The notes: generated by a model not told the origin, from the letters alone. DNA of 64,000 nt from Candidatus Kapaibacterium sp. (GCA_015490805.1 WFXC01000044.1:62001-126000); one strand, 5' to 3'; numbered from the stretch's first letter, positions 45,234 to 56,409 are shown. Numbers and translations are program-made.

Positions 45234-45430
45234 ACGAAAAGCACCGGCTTCCTCCGGCAAAAAATCCCCCTCTCTCTCTGGGAGAGGGTTAGGGTGAGGG
45301 GGAATGGTATGCTGAAGCGTGCGATTCCGGGACACTGAGAATGTCCTACTGGAAGCGCCGACTTCAGTCGGCAACAACTGAAAGCATCGACTTTCGCTGG
45401 CGCATTGCATACGAAAGTGCACGCTCCTGG
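45234..45430. repeat. Hairpin-module repeat island R5, left edge of RM island
   Basis: Contains a GCACCGGCTTCCTCCGGC-like module (45241-45258), a CCTCTCTCTCTGGGAGAGG element with GGTTAGGGTGAGGG, a GCTGAAGCGTGC module near 45311 and GCCGACTTCAGTCGGC (45357-45372). The part 45262-45380 is nearly repeated at 54398-54515 (separate entry). The remaining gap 45159-45582 shows no gene. Confidence 0.8.
45262..45380. repeat. 119-bp direct repeat, left copy (flank of RM island)
   Basis: Nearly identical to 54398-54515 (about eight differences, most in the C/T-rich start). It begins AAATCCCC, passes through the GGGAGAGGGTTAGGGTGAGG element, GGTATGCTGAAGCGTGC and ACTGAGAATGTCCTACTGG, and ends in a type A hairpin module plus CAACAACTG. 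Both copies are in the same orientation and bracket the complete hsd operon. Confidence 0.85.
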
Positions 45431-45582
45431 CACCGGAACCCTTCCTTTTCCCAGGATGAACGCTCACTCCAGCAGCTTTTCAGCATACAAACAATGCTTT
45501 TCTCACTGCATCGTGGATTTACTGTTTACGCAATCAAGTTTGGGAACACTGAAGCTGAACAAAACCCACCGGAGGACCGATG

Positions 45583-47133
45583 ATGAGTGATACCCAACCC
45601 AACGGGGCAACTTTGGGATTTGAAAAGAAACTCTGGGAAATGGCCGACCGATTGCGGGGCCATATGGACGCAGCCGAGTACAAACATACGGTGCTGGGAC
45701 TGATCTTTCTGAAGTACATCTCCGATGCGTTTCAGAAGAAATACGAGGAACTGAAAGCGCTGCAAGAGACGGAATATGCCGATCCAGAGGACCGCGACGA
45801 ATACCTGGCGGCGAATGTATTCTGGGTACCGCCAGAGGCACGCTGGGAACGAATTCAGGCGGCTGCGCCACAACCTGAGATTGGACAGGTAATTGATCAG
45901 GCAATGGAAGCGATCGAACGTGAAAATCCACCACTCAAAGGTGTGCTACCTAAAAATTACGCTCGCCCAACGCTGGACAAAATCCGGCTGGGAGAGCTGG
46001 TCAAGCTGGTGGGGGACATCGACCTGCGTGCCCGCGAGTATGGAGTCAAAGATCCGCTGGGACGGGTGTACGAGTACTTCTTAGGTCGATTCGCTGCTGC
46101 TGAAGGCAAAGGTGGAGGCGAGTTCTACACTCCCCAGTGTGTGGTACAGTTGCTGGTCGAAATGATCGAGCCCTACCGGGGAAGAGTCTATGACCCCTGT
46201 TGCGGCTCCGGTGGAATGTTCATCCAGTCAGAACGCTTTGTAGAAGCGCACGGTGGCAAACTTGGTGACATTGCTATTTATGGGCAGGAGTCCAACCCGA
46301 CTACCTGGCGACTGGCGAAAATGAACCTGGCAATTCGCCGCATCGAGGCAGATCTCGGACCACACCCGGCGGACACTTTCCTGAACGACCTGCACAAAGA
46401 CCTCAGAGCCGACTACATTCTCGCCAATCCACCGTTCAATATGAGTCATTGGGGCGGTGAGCGACTGCGGGAAGATCCTCGATGGAAGTACGGGGTCCCG
46501 CCAGCGGGCAATGCGAACTATGCCTGGATCCAGCATTTCATTTACCATCTTGCACCCAACGGCACAGCCGGCTTTGTGATGGCGAATGGTTCGCTATCCA
46601 CTTCCACCAAAGCAGAATTTGCCATCCGCAAGGGAATCCTCGAAGATGATCTGATAGAGTGTATCGTTGCCCTGCCGGGGCAACTCTTCTACACCACGCA
46701 GATCCCCGCCTGCCTCTGGTTCATTACCCGCACCAAGAAAAGCAATCCGAGGCGCGGCTGGCGCGACCGCACCGGCGAGACGCTCTTCATCGATGCCCGC
46801 CGAATGGGGCGGCTGGTCGACCGCACGCACCGGGAACTCACGCAGGAGGAAATCCGCCAGATCGCCGACGTGTACCACGCCTGGAAGCAAGGTAAGGGTT
46901 ACGAAGACAAACCCGGCTGGTGGAAATCAGCCACCATCGAGGACATCCGCAAAAACGATTACGTCCTCACCCCAGGACGCTACGTGGGTGTGGAGGAAAA
47001 AGAAGACGACGAGATTCCCTTCGAGCAGAAGATGGCAGCCTTGGCCACACAGCTCTATGAGCAGTTCGAAGAAAGTCACCGGCTGGAAGCAGAAATTCGC
47101 AAGAATCTACAGGTGTTAGGGTATGGGAAATAA
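45583..47133 (+). CDS. hsdM: Type I restriction-modification DNA methyltransferase subunit (HsdM)
   Basis: 516 residues. ATG 45583 is preferred because GGAGG lies 7 nt upstream (ATG 45580 is only 4 nt away). N-terminal helical HsdM domain ([33 protein letters not shown]), then the N6-adenine methyltransferase domain: SAM motif [10 protein letters not shown] (Asp204), catalytic NPPF (282-285) and [20 protein letters not shown]. It methylates adenine at the site chosen by HsdS and forms the complex with HsdR. First gene of an operon 45583-54264. Confidence 0.96.
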   Translation: MSDTQPNGATLGFEKKLWEMADRLRGHMDAAEYKHTVLGLIFLKYISDAFQKKYEELKALQETEYADPEDRDEYLAANVFWVPPEARWERIQAAAPQPEIGQVIDQAMEAIERENPPLKGVLPKNYARPTLDKIRLGELVKLVGDIDLRAREYGVKDPLGRVYEYFLGRFAAAEGKGGGEFYTPQCVVQLLVEMIEPYRGRVYDPCCGSGGMFIQSERFVEAHGGKLGDIAIYGQESNPTTWRLAKMNLAIRRIEADLGPHPADTFLNDLHKDLRADYILANPPFNMSHWGGERLREDPRWKYGVPPAGNANYAWIQHFIYHLAPNGTAGFVMANGSLSTSTKAEFAIRKGILEDDLIECIVALPGQLFYTTQIPACLWFITRTKKSNPRRGWRDRTGETLFIDARRMGRLVDRTHRELTQEEIRQIADVYHAWKQGKGYEDKPGWWKSATIEDIRKNDYVLTPGRYVGVEEKEDDEIPFEQKMAALATQLYEQFEESHRLEAEIRKNLQVLGYGK

Positions 47134-47138
47134 CCCAT

Positions 47139-47172
47139 CTTATTAAACGAAACGCCCTTTTCGTTTAATAAG
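47139..47172. promoter_or_regulatory. Palindromic operator 1 before the XRE-type gene
   Basis: Perfect 14-bp inverted repeat: CTTATTAAACGAAA (47139-47152), 6-nt loop, TTTCGTTTAATAAG (47159-47172). It starts 5 bp after the hsdM stop. It shares TTATTAAACG with operator 2. Typical site for an XRE-family repressor; it could also act as a hairpin in the transcript. Confidence 0.6.
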
Positions 47173-47177
47173 CCAGC

Positions 47178-47205
47178 GCGTTATTAAACGTTCGTTGAAT
47201 AACGC
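47178..47205. promoter_or_regulatory. Palindromic operator 2 before the XRE-type gene
   Basis: GCGTTATT (47178-47185), A, AACG-TT-CGTT (47187-47196), G, AATAACGC (47198-47205): a 28-bp palindrome with one A/G mismatch pair. Half-site TTATTAAACG matches operator 1. The two are 5 bp apart, about 98 bp before ATG 47304. Confidence 0.6.
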
Positions 47206-47303
47206 TTATGTGCCAAGCGAGTCAGTAGCTTCCCGGCGAAGCGTGTAGCTGAATCAAGACACAGATCTATTTGAGATGGGAAACAAAGAACAGCAAAAGT
47301 GCT

Positions 47304-48947
47304 ATGCGGGTCACCATTAAACCGGAACTCCTCCGATGGGCCAGAGAACGTGCTGAGGGTACGATAGATGCGCTCACGAAAACATTTCCACGATATGAGG
47401 AATGGGAAAGCGGGAAAAGTCAACCGACCTTGAAACAACTGGAACGACTGGCAAAAACCTTTCGAGTACCGCTGGGTTTTTTCTTCCTGGAAGCCCCACC
47501 GGAGGAACCATTGCCCATCCCGGACTTTCGTACCATGCCCCAGGCAAGACTTTCCCGCCTCAGCCCAGAGCTGCTGGAAACCATTTATATTTGTCAGCAA
47601 CGGCAAGAGTGGTATCGCGATTACCTGCTGGCTCAAGGAGCAACACCGCTGCCGTTTGTCGGGTCAGCGACCGTAGCAGACGATGCAAGTGTCATCGCAG
47701 CTACCATCCGCGATCGGATCAATCTGGAGATTGAGAAACGGCGTGTCATTCCCACCTGGACGCAAGCGCTCAGTTACTTTATCGATCAGGTAGAAGAGGC
47801 TGGTATTCTGGTAATGATGAATGGCGTGGTGGGGAACAATACCCATCGCCCTCTGGATCCGGAAGAGTTCCGCGGTTTCGCTCTGGTAGACGCCTTAGCA
47901 CCGGTGATTTTTATCAATGGAGCTGACACTATTGCCGGTAAAACTTTCACGCTGGCTCACGAACTGGCGCATATCTGGCTGGGCAAATCGGGAATATCGG
48001 ATGCCAGTCTTGAGAGATATCCGCAAGAAACGGTGGAACGCTGGTGCAACCAGGTAGCAGCAGAGCTGCTGGTACCCATCACTACATTGGTAGAAAATTT
48101 CAACACCAAAAATGATTTACGGCAGGAATTGCAACGCCTGGCTCGCATATTCAAGGTCAGCACACTGGTGATTCTCAGGCGGTTGTTCGACGCAGGGCTC
48201 CTGAGCCGGGAAGCTTACCGGCAAGTGTATGAAGAGGAGCAAAAGCGGGTAAAAAGCTATAAGCAGACATTAGCTGGAAACAAAGGTGGGAACTTCTACT
48301 ATAATCTCGCTCGCAAAGTCAGCAAGCGTTTTGCTCTGGCATTGGTCAGCAGTACGCTGGAAGGACAGACGCTATTTCGGGACGCCTATACGCTGTTAGG
48401 CATTCTGAAGACTCAAACCCTCAAGAAATTCGCGCAAGAGCTGGGAATTCGGATAATGGCGTATTTACTGGATTCGAACGTTTTCATCCAGGCAAAGAAT
48501 CTCCATTATGGTTTTGACTTTTGCCCGGCGTTCTGGGACTGGCTGGACGTTGCCAATGCTCAGGGACTTGTCTTCAGCATTGAAAAGGTCAGGGACGAGT
48601 TAATCGCAGGCGATGACGACCTGGCGGACAGGGCAAAGCAGCGTGAAGCAAACTTTTTCCTTCCTCCTGACACACGGGTTGTCGCTGCATTCAGTAAAGT
48701 CAGCAGTTGGGTAATGACTCAAAATTACGATCTTGCCGCAATAAACGCTTTCTTTCAGGTAGCAGACTACTACCTGGTAGCACATGCTCTGGCACAGAAC
48801 TACGTGCTCGTGACACACGAAGTTCCTGCAGCTACCAGACGGAAAGTAAAACTTCCGAACGTTTGCATCGGTTTAGGAATTCGACATATGACTCCATTTG
48901 AAATGCTGCGTCGGGAAAAGGTCCGGTTTGTGTTAGAGAAGCAATAA
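47304..48947 (+). CDS. Fused XRE/ImmA-IrrE antitoxin-like and DUF4411 PIN-like toxin protein
   Basis: 547 residues from ATG 47304 (a TTG at 47271 is in frame). Residues about 10-65 are an XRE-type HTH (YEEWESGKSQPTLKQLERLA). Residues about 150-300 are an ImmA/IrrE metallopeptidase-like domain with HELAH (219-223) in TFTLAHELAHIWLGKS. From Met385 the reading frame continues without a stop into a DUF4411 PIN-like domain of 163 residues (MAYLLDSNVFIQAKNLHYGF, then FSIEKVRDELIAGDD). In other genomes these are normally two adjacent genes, the DUF4411 protein being the proposed RNase toxin. ATG 48456 could also be an internal start. Lies between hsdM and hsdS, with two operator palindromes upstream. 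Confidence 0.85.
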   Translation: MRVTIKPELLRWARERAEGTIDALTKTFPRYEEWESGKSQPTLKQLERLAKTFRVPLGFFFLEAPPEEPLPIPDFRTMPQARLSRLSPELLETIYICQQRQEWYRDYLLAQGATPLPFVGSATVADDASVIAATIRDRINLEIEKRRVIPTWTQALSYFIDQVEEAGILVMMNGVVGNNTHRPLDPEEFRGFALVDALAPVIFINGADTIAGKTFTLAHELAHIWLGKSGISDASLERYPQETVERWCNQVAAELLVPITTLVENFNTKNDLRQELQRLARIFKVSTLVILRRLFDAGLLSREAYRQVYEEEQKRVKSYKQTLAGNKGGNFYYNLARKVSKRFALALVSSTLEGQTLFRDAYTLLGILKTQTLKKFAQELGIRIMAYLLDSNVFIQAKNLHYGFDFCPAFWDWLDVANAQGLVFSIEKVRDELIAGDDDLADRAKQREANFFLPPDTRVVAAFSKVSSWVMTQNYDLAAINAFFQVADYYLVAHALAQNYVLVTHEVPAATRRKVKLPNVCIGLGIRHMTPFEMLRREKVRFVLEKQ

Positions 48948-48965
48948 AGACTGCTGTCGATCACA

Positions 48966-50419
<1,454 letters not shown>

Positions 50420-50423
<4 letters not shown>

Positions 50424-51058
50424 CATACAACTCTCACATCCACCGCCGCCGCGGCACTCGATTAAAAGGATACGATTACACCCAACCGGGAGCCTATTTC
50501 ATCACCATCTGCACGCAGGGCCGGGAATGTCTGTTCGGTGGGGTGGTGGATGGGAACATGCAGTTGAATCCGTTGGGACATATTGCCCGCCAATGCTGGT
50601 TAGCCATTCCAGACCATTTTCCTCACACGGCATTGGATGAATTTATCATTATGCCCAATCACATACACGGGATTATCTGGATTGTGGAAAAACCGAGTGA
50701 TGCGATTGTGGGTGGAACGCATGCGAAAGTCGGGGCACAACACAAAATGGGAGGGGCGACGCATGCGTCGCCCCTACGCACCCGACCTAATCCACCACGG
50801 GGACCGAAACGGCAATCCATCGGTGCCATTGTCGGTTCGTACAAATCCGCCGTCACTAAACAAATCAATCAACACCGTGGTACCCCCGGTATGCCCGTCT
50901 GGCAGCGAAATTATTACGAACGCGTAATCCGCAATCACGATTCCCTAAATCGGATTCGTCAATATATCTTGGAAAATCCCCTTCGATGGCATCTGGACCG
51001 GGAAAACCCTGCCGCCACGGGTAACGATACAGAATGGGAATCTTGGGTAAGCCAATGA
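50420..51058 (+). CDS. REP-associated tyrosine transposase (RAYT, Y1 family)
   Basis: 212 residues. Start region [23 protein letters not shown] pair His81 and His83 in [11 protein letters not shown], catalytic Tyr (165/166) in [20 protein letters not shown], and the family C-terminus [14 protein letters not shown]. Intact, with no frameshift. These single-strand transposases act on REP-type hairpins and are thought to be domesticated for repeat mobility. ATGA overlaps with hsdS and hsdR place it tightly inside the RM operon. A 22-bp palindrome at 50753-50774 lies in the variable loop ([14 protein letters not shown]). Confidence 0.92.
50753..50774. repeat. 22-bp palindrome inside the RAYT gene
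   Basis: GGGGCGACGC, AT, GCGTCGCCCC: perfectly palindromic, followed by TACG. GTCGCCCCTACG (12 bases) is shared with the type E hairpin modules (for example 27152-27163 and the island near 62806). It encodes part of the loop GGATHASPL, a position where RAYT proteins vary in length. Confidence 0.75.
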
Positions 51059-54000
51059 ATCATCTAACCGAATCCACCATCGAACAGATGGCTCTGGACG
51101 AACTCCAGGACCTCGGCTGGCACACCACCTATGGACCGGACATCGCTCCGGATGGCAAGCGTCCGGAGCGGAAGAATTACGCCGAAGTGGTGCTCAAAGA
51201 TCGGCTGCGCGAGGCGCTGGAGCGGATTAACCCGGAAATGCCGCCGGTTGCCCTTGAAGAGGCAATTCGCAAGGTCGTTACTCCCGAAAGTCCGGCACTG
51301 ATCGAAAACAACCGGGCTTTCCACCAGATGCTCACCGACGGCATAGATGTCTCCTGGAAGGATCGGGGAAAAACGCGGCACGGCAAAGTATGGCTGGTGG
51401 ATATCAGGAAACCGGAAAATAACGACTGGCTCGCCGTAAACCAGTTTACGGTGATCGAAAACAAGCGCGAGCGGCGTCCCGACATCGTCCTGTTCGTCAA
51501 TGGCCTGCCGCTGGTAATAATGGAGTTGAAAAATCCGGGCACGGCGGGAGCAACGCTGCATTCCGCCTTTCACCAGCTCCAGACTTACAAACAGGACATC
51601 CCTTCTCTTTTTCGCTATAACGAGTTGCTGATCATCTCTGATGGCATACAAGCACGCTTCGGAACACTTACCAGCGGCTGGGATCGCTTTATGCCGTGGC
51701 GCACTATAGATGGAACCGACCTGTACCGCGAGCCGGGCAATGAAAAGCAGACCGAGGGCATACTGCAACCGGGGATTCAAACGCTGATTCGTGGTCTATT
51801 CGAGCACCGACGCTTTCTGGACTATTGCCTGAATTTCATCACTTTCGAAGATACCGGCACTGGAACAGCAGGGATTGCAAAGAAAGCTGCCGGTTATCAT
51901 CAGTACCACGCCGTGAATGCAGCACTGGCATCGACTCTTGTAGCCTGCGGCATCGAGGCGGACGCTGCGCAACTCTACACCCGATTTCGCGAGGCAGCAG
52001 CAGCCGACCCCTTTGGGGTGAGAGAGCCTGAACGGCAGTATCAAACCCGATTTGGTGATCGGCGAGCCGGTGTTGTCTGGCACACTCAGGGAGCAGGCAA
52101 AAGTCTTTCGATGGTCTTCTACGCCAGCAAGGTTATTCGCCATCCGGCGATGGAAAATCCCACAATTGTGGTTATCACCGACCGCAACGATCTGGACAAT
52201 CAGCTATTCACCACCTTTAGCGCCAACCGTCAATTACTGCGTCAGACGCCGGTGCAGGCGGAAAGTCGGGCACACTTGCGCGAACTGCTACAAGTGGCTT
52301 CTGGTGGCATTATCTTTACCACTATCCAGAAGTTTTTCCCTGAACACAAAGGCAAACGTTACCCCCGTCTTTCCGAGCGCCGGAACATTGTGGTGATCGC
52401 TGACGAAGCGCACCGTAGCCAGTACGACTTCATCGACGGTTTTGCCCGACACATGCGCGATGCCCTGCCCAATGCAACATTCATCGGTTTTACCGGAACT
52501 CCTATCGAGAAAGAAGATCGCAACACTCGCGCCGTTTTCGGTGACTACATTTCTATCTACGACATCCAGCGAGCCGTAGAAGATGGTGCTACTGTTCCCA
52601 TTTATTACGAAAGTCGACTGGCAAAAATCGAACTGGATGAAGCGGAAAAGCCGCGCCTGGACGAAGCCTTCGAGGAAATTACTGAAGTCGAAGAAGATGA
52701 AATCCGCAGGCAACGATTGAAGTCCCGGTGGGCTTCCCTTGAAGCACTGGTTGGCGCTGCAAAGCGCATTCGCTTAGTAGCTGAAGACCTGGTGCATCAC
52801 TGGGAACGCCGCCGTGAAGCAATGCTTGGCAAAGCGATGATTGTTTGTATGAGCCGCCGCATTTGTGTGGAGCTGTACAACACCATCATAGCACTGCGTC
52901 CCGACTGGCATAGCGACGATGATAGCAAAGGAAAAATCAAGGTGGTAATGACCGGTTCAGCTTCTGATCCACTGGACTGGCAACCCCATATCCGGAACAA
53001 AGCCCGGCGCGATCTTATCGCCCGACGCTTCAAGGATCCGGATGACGAACTGGAACTGGTCATTGTCCGTGATATGTGGCTCACTGGCTTCGATGCACCT
53101 CCGCTGCACACGATGTATATCGACAAGCCAATGAGCGGTCACAACCTGATGCAGGCAATTGCCCGCGTAAACCGGGTGTTTCGCGATAAACCCGGTGGAT
53201 TGGTCGTGGACTACCTTGGCATTGCCGACTCGCTCAAGAAAGCGCTGGCGGTCTATGCTGAAAGTGGTGGTCGTGGGAGCGTCGCCATCGACCAGGAAGC
53301 GGCGGTAGCGGTGATGAAGGAGAAATACGAAGTGGTGCAGGGTATTTTGTACGGCTTCAACTACCGCTGGCTGCTGCAAGCTGAACCAGAAGAGCGCTTG
53401 AAGGGCATAGCTGATGCGCTGGATTTTATCTTGCAGCAGGACAATGGCAAAAAACGCTATTTGCAAGCTGTAGCAGCGCTTTCCAAAGCATTCGCTCTGG
53501 CGGTACCGCACGACGAGGCACTGGCTATCCGTGACGAAGTAGGGCTATTTCAGGAGATCCGGGCTGCACTGATTAAAGCCACTGTGAGCACAGCCGAACG
53601 GACACCGGAGGCAATCGAAGCGGCGGTGCAACAACTGATTTCAAGAGCAGTTTCAGGTCACGAAGTGATAGACATCTTCGCTGCCGCTGGACTCGACAAA
53701 CCAGATATCTCCATCCTTTCCGATGAATTCCTTGCCGAGGTGCGAGCGCTGCCACAAAAAAATCTGGCGGTAGAGGCACTCAAGAAGCTGCTCCAGGATG
53801 AAATCAAGGTGCGACTGCGCAAAAATGTAGTGCAGTCACGGGCATTTTCTCAGATGCTGGAGGAAGCAATTAGAAAGTACCACAACCGCGCCATCGCTAC
53901 GGTGCAGGTCATCGAAGAGTTAATCGCCATTGCCAAGAAAATGCGCGAAGCACAGCGCCGCGGTGAAAAACTGGGACTATCCGAAGATGAAGCGGCTTTC

Positions 54001-54264
54001 TACGACGCTCTGGCAGACAACCAAAGTGCGGTAGAAGTTCTGGGCAATGAGACCTTAAAGACAATCGCTCAGGAATTGGTAGAAAGAGTGCGTAAGAGCG
54101 TGACCGTGGACTGGAGTAAGCGGGAGCATGCTCGGGCAAATCTGCGGGTTTTGGTCAAGCGTATCCTCCGGAAATACGGCTATCCCCCGGACAAACGGGA
54201 ACAGGCGACGGAGTTAGTACTGCAACAAACTGAAGTTCTCTGCCAGGATTGGATTTTGCAGTAA
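51055..54264 (+). CDS. hsdR: Type I restriction endonuclease/translocase subunit (HsdR)
   Basis: 1069 residues from ATG 51055, overlapping the RAYT stop (ATGA). N-terminal PD-(D/E)xK nuclease: Asp143 in [20 protein letters not shown], with Glu157 and Lys159 in ELK. Superfamily 2 helicase motor: Walker A GAGKS (346-350), DEAH (450-453), FTGTP and [21 protein letters not shown] long helical C-terminal domain follows ([20 protein letters not shown]). It translocates DNA and cuts it away from unmethylated sites together with HsdM and HsdS. Confidence 0.96.
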   Translation: MNHLTESTIEQMALDELQDLGWHTTYGPDIAPDGKRPERKNYAEVVLKDRLREALERINPEMPPVALEEAIRKVVTPESPALIENNRAFHQMLTDGIDVSWKDRGKTRHGKVWLVDIRKPENNDWLAVNQFTVIENKRERRPDIVLFVNGLPLVIMELKNPGTAGATLHSAFHQLQTYKQDIPSLFRYNELLIISDGIQARFGTLTSGWDRFMPWRTIDGTDLYREPGNEKQTEGILQPGIQTLIRGLFEHRRFLDYCLNFITFEDTGTGTAGIAKKAAGYHQYHAVNAALASTLVACGIEADAAQLYTRFREAAAADPFGVREPERQYQTRFGDRRAGVVWHTQGAGKSLSMVFYASKVIRHPAMENPTIVVITDRNDLDNQLFTTFSANRQLLRQTPVQAESRAHLRELLQVASGGIIFTTIQKFFPEHKGKRYPRLSERRNIVVIADEAHRSQYDFIDGFARHMRDALPNATFIGFTGTPIEKEDRNTRAVFGDYISIYDIQRAVEDGATVPIYYESRLAKIELDEAEKPRLDEAFEEITEVEEDEIRRQRLKSRWASLEALVGAAKRIRLVAEDLVHHWERRREAMLGKAMIVCMSRRICVELYNTIIALRPDWHSDDDSKGKIKVVMTGSASDPLDWQPHIRNKARRDLIARRFKDPDDELELVIVRDMWLTGFDAPPLHTMYIDKPMSGHNLMQAIARVNRVFRDKPGGLVVDYLGIADSLKKALAVYAESGGRGSVAIDQEAAVAVMKEKYEVVQGILYGFNYRWLLQAEPEERLKGIADALDFILQQDNGKKRYLQAVAALSKAFALAVPHDEALAIRDEVGLFQEIRAALIKATVSTAERTPEAIEAAVQQLISRAVSGHEVIDIFAAAGLDKPDISILSDEFLAEVRALPQKNLAVEALKKLLQDEIKVRLRKNVVQSRAFSQMLEEAIRKYHNRAIATVQVIEELIAIAKKMREAQRRGEKLGLSEDEAAFYDALADNQSAVEVLGNETLKTIAQELVERVRKSVTVDWSKREHARANLRVLVKRILRKYGYPPDKREQATELVLQQTEVLCQDWILQ

Positions 54265-54394
54265 ATCGCCATCGTCCCCGCATCGAGGCAACACCGGAAA
54301 ATGCAAAGAAAATCCCCTCTGTGTCGGTGCAGTGCAATACGGATGCAAGGGGTGGATCCTCGTTTCTGCCCTGTGTCGGGAAAAACCCGGCTTC

Positions 54395-54720
54395 TGCAAA
54401 TCCCCTCTCCCTCTGGGAGAGGGTTAGGGTGAGGGGGAATGGTATGCTGAAGCGTGCGCTCCCGACACACTGAGAATGTCCTACTGGGAGTGCCGACTTC
54501 AGTCGGCAACAACTGGGAGTGCCGGCTTTCGCTGGCACCTTTGCACGCTAAGGGTGGCGCTCCCGGTGCAATGGTAGGAACGAAGCGGTGCTTCGCTCAA
54601 TGGGTTGTTGGGTGCTCCTGCGGGTGTAGAAAGCGGTCGACCAGCCGGGTCGCCCCTACGGATGAGGTGCTGCAGGGATGATTGAATACGTCGGCTGGGA
54701 GTGCCAGCTTCCGCCGACAA
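54395..54720. repeat. Hairpin-module repeat island R6, right edge of RM island
   Basis: Contains the right copy of the 119-bp direct repeat (54398-54515), a GGGGAATGG/GCTGAAGCGTGC module, GCCGACTTCAGTCGGC (54492-54507), a GCCGGCTTTCGCTGGC copy, a type D GCGAAGCGGTGCTTCGC and a type E GGTCGACCAGCCGGGTCGCC (54637-54656) with CCCTACGG. Further modules reach about 54790. No gene in 54265-54845 other than these. Confidence 0.8.
54398..54515. repeat. 118-bp direct repeat, right copy (flank of RM island)
   Basis: Partner of 45262-45380 with about eight differences and a one-base length change. It starts 134 bp after the hsdR stop. Repeats of this size on both sides can recombine and delete or swap the enclosed operon. 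Confidence 0.85.
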
Positions 54721-54845
54721 AGAAAACGGTCAGGAACGTCGCTGGTTTGCCCTGGACAACCTGGAGGGGTTATCCCATCAGCAACAATGCACACAGAAAC
54801 GTGTGCCTCCGGTATCGGGAATGAGAAATGCAGAAAGATGGAAAG

Positions 54846-54922
54846 TGGTGGGCCCTGCAGGACTCGAACCTGCAACCCGCGGATTATGAGTCCGCTGCTC
54901 TAACCACTTGAGCTAAGGGCCC
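54846..54922 (-). tRNA. tRNA with CAT anticodon, probably tRNA-Ile2 (else Met)
   Basis: 77 nt including an encoded CCA. Acceptor GGGCCCT/AGGGCCC (7 bp), D-arm GCTC/GAGC, anticodon arm GCGGA-CTCATAA-TCCGC, five-base variable loop, T-arm GCAGG-TTCGAGT-CCTGC. The anticodon is CAT; the acceptor and D-arm resemble bacterial tRNA-Ile2 (lysidine-modified, reading AUA) more than elongator Met, but this cannot be certain by eye. Its 5' end lies 7 bp after the stop of the outer-membrane protein gene at 54930 on the same strand. Confidence 0.9.
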
Positions 54923-54929
54923 CCTTCCT

Positions 54930-55727
54930 TTACGGCACACCAATTCGGAATAGTCCGATGAACAGTCCAATCTGGACACCGAAACCACCGCCATTCAGGG
55001 TTTTTGGAACGTTCTCAACACGCTGGATATTGTCTGCTTTCCAGTCGCCGGTCCAGGAGAAATGGTAGGTTCCCGCTATGCGGAGTAGCGCTGTCGCCGT
55101 TGGTGACCATTCAATCCCAAGCTGCGGAGCAGTAAAGAAATGGAGTGCCTCCAGCGTTGTTGAGCTGTTGATCGATGGTTGACCAAACTGGAATTCTTCG
55201 TCAAAACGCCGCTGCTCCAGGCTCTGCGCAGCACTAAACCGAATGCTCCCCCATCCAACCTGAAGTCCGGCAACAATTGCTAACTGAGAAGCGGGCACGA
55301 AAGCATAATCAACCGTCAGCGCATTGTAACTGACACCATACTCCAGACGCCGCTGTACCTGTACCGTATCGTTACCATCCCCAATAGTCGTTGAACCAGT
55401 CTGCTTCCGGGAGCCAGCCGTATACAAAAACCCGAATCGGAACTTTTTGCCCGGATAAAAGGATTCGGCGATATAAAAACCAGTACCGTAGAGCGGAGCA
55501 TCAATAGACGGCGTTTCCTGCGGGAACAGTCGCTCCGCCACTTGCCGCACAGCATCGACGTTGAGAAATTGCGCAGTGCCGATAACGCCAACTCCAACGA
55601 CTTCATAGAAGCTACTCACTTCTTCCTCTGGCAGATCTTCGAAGGAAAAATCTTCGATTTTTTCATCCTGGGCCCTGAGTGGCAGCCAGAGGAGTAGTCC
55701 AAGGAAAAGCAGGCTGATCAATCTCAT
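54930..55727 (-). CDS. Putative outer-membrane beta-barrel protein
   Basis: 265 residues with a signal peptide (MRLISLLFLGLLLWLPLRA) followed by an acidic segment (EKIEDFSFEDLPEEEVSS). The rest is alternating beta-strand sequence (RFGFLYTAGSRKQTG, YGVSYNALTVDYAFV, LRIAGTYHFSWTGDW) ending with aromatic/hydrophobic strand IGLFIGLFRIGVP, in keeping with a small barrel. No named family recognised. The start overlaps the stop of the cyclophilin gene by 4 nt (ATGA on the minus strand), suggesting that the two are translated together; a foldase next to a barrel is sensible because cyclophilins help outer-membrane protein folding. Confidence 0.65.
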   Translation of the reverse strand: MRLISLLFLGLLLWLPLRAQDEKIEDFSFEDLPEEEVSSFYEVVGVGVIGTAQFLNVDAVRQVAERLFPQETPSIDAPLYGTGFYIAESFYPGKKFRFGFLYTAGSRKQTGSTTIGDGNDTVQVQRRLEYGVSYNALTVDYAFVPASQLAIVAGLQVGWGSIRFSAAQSLEQRRFDEEFQFGQPSINSSTTLEALHFFTAPQLGIEWSPTATALLRIAGTYHFSWTGDWKADNIQRVENVPKTLNGGGFGVQIGLFIGLFRIGVP

Positions 55728-56350
55728 TTGTCCTGTCCCCTGCCCGGATGGATATACTCTTCTGGCTTCAGCTTACGGATCTTCATCTCCACCTTGTCGA
55801 TGGGATTATCCCGCTCATCTCGCGGCACATTGGCAACTTTATCTGCCACGTCCATTCCTTTCAATACCCGCCCGAAAACGGTGTATTTTCCGTCCAGCCA
55901 CGGTGCATCAGCCACACAGATAAAAAACTGGGAAGTCGCACTATTCGGATCTGGTCCCCGCGCTGCTGACACAATGCCCCGTTTATGCGGAATATCGCTG
56001 AACTCTGCCGGTACTCGTTTCTGCGAAGGATCACCATAGCCCCACATATGCCGTGGTTTATTTTTGGAATTCGGATCACCGCCCTGAATCATAAAGCCGG
56101 GGATCACCCGATGAAAGGCGGTGCCATCATAGAATTTGATCGAAACCAGACTGTCGAAGTTTCGCACGTGTTTGGGCGCAACGTCGGGAAACAGCTCAAT
56201 CACAATGTCGCCCAGCTTTTTCCCTTTCTGAAACACTTCGATCACATATTGTGGACGCTCCACTTTTTTCTTCTTCGCCTGCTGCGTCCATCCAGTCAAC
56301 AGACTTCCCGTGAATGCGACGATTATGGCAATACTCCAGACTCGAATCAT
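55724..56350 (-). CDS. Peptidyl-prolyl cis-trans isomerase, cyclophilin type
   Basis: 208 residues from ATG 56350; an in-frame TTG at 56371 is less likely. Signal peptide MIRVWSIAIIVAFTGSLLTG. Cyclophilin core: YDGTAFHRVIPGFMIQGGDP, ATSQFFICVADAPWLDGKYT, VFGRVLKGMDVADKV, which contain the catalytic Arg (FHRVIPGFMIQGGD) and the FFICV strand. Because of the signal it acts in the periplasm. A minus-strand -7 box TAAATTTG lies at 56392-56385, about 35 nt before the start. Confidence 0.92.
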   Translation of the reverse strand: MIRVWSIAIIVAFTGSLLTGWTQQAKKKKVERPQYVIEVFQKGKKLGDIVIELFPDVAPKHVRNFDSLVSIKFYDGTAFHRVIPGFMIQGGDPNSKNKPRHMWGYGDPSQKRVPAEFSDIPHKRGIVSAARGPDPNSATSQFFICVADAPWLDGKYTVFGRVLKGMDVADKVANVPRDERDNPIDKVEMKIRKLKPEEYIHPGRGQDK

Positions 56351-56384
56351 TTGCGCTTTCCTCTTGTTCAACCTCGCAAAGTTG

Positions 56385-56392
56385 CAAATTTA
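56385..56392 (-). promoter_or_regulatory. -7 box candidate for the cyclophilin operon
   Basis: Minus-strand TAAATTTG (56392-56385) is an exact TAnnTTTG match. The expected -33 TTG at a 20-nt spacing is absent (ACC), so this is a weaker candidate. Confidence 0.3.
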
Positions 56393-56409
56393 GGAAGTTT
56401 TTGTGGATC

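Noticed and set aside
48440-48470. Frameshift between antitoxin and toxin
   Set aside because: The junction is in frame and both domains are intact in the same frame, so no sequencing shift needs to be invoked; the fusion was reported instead.
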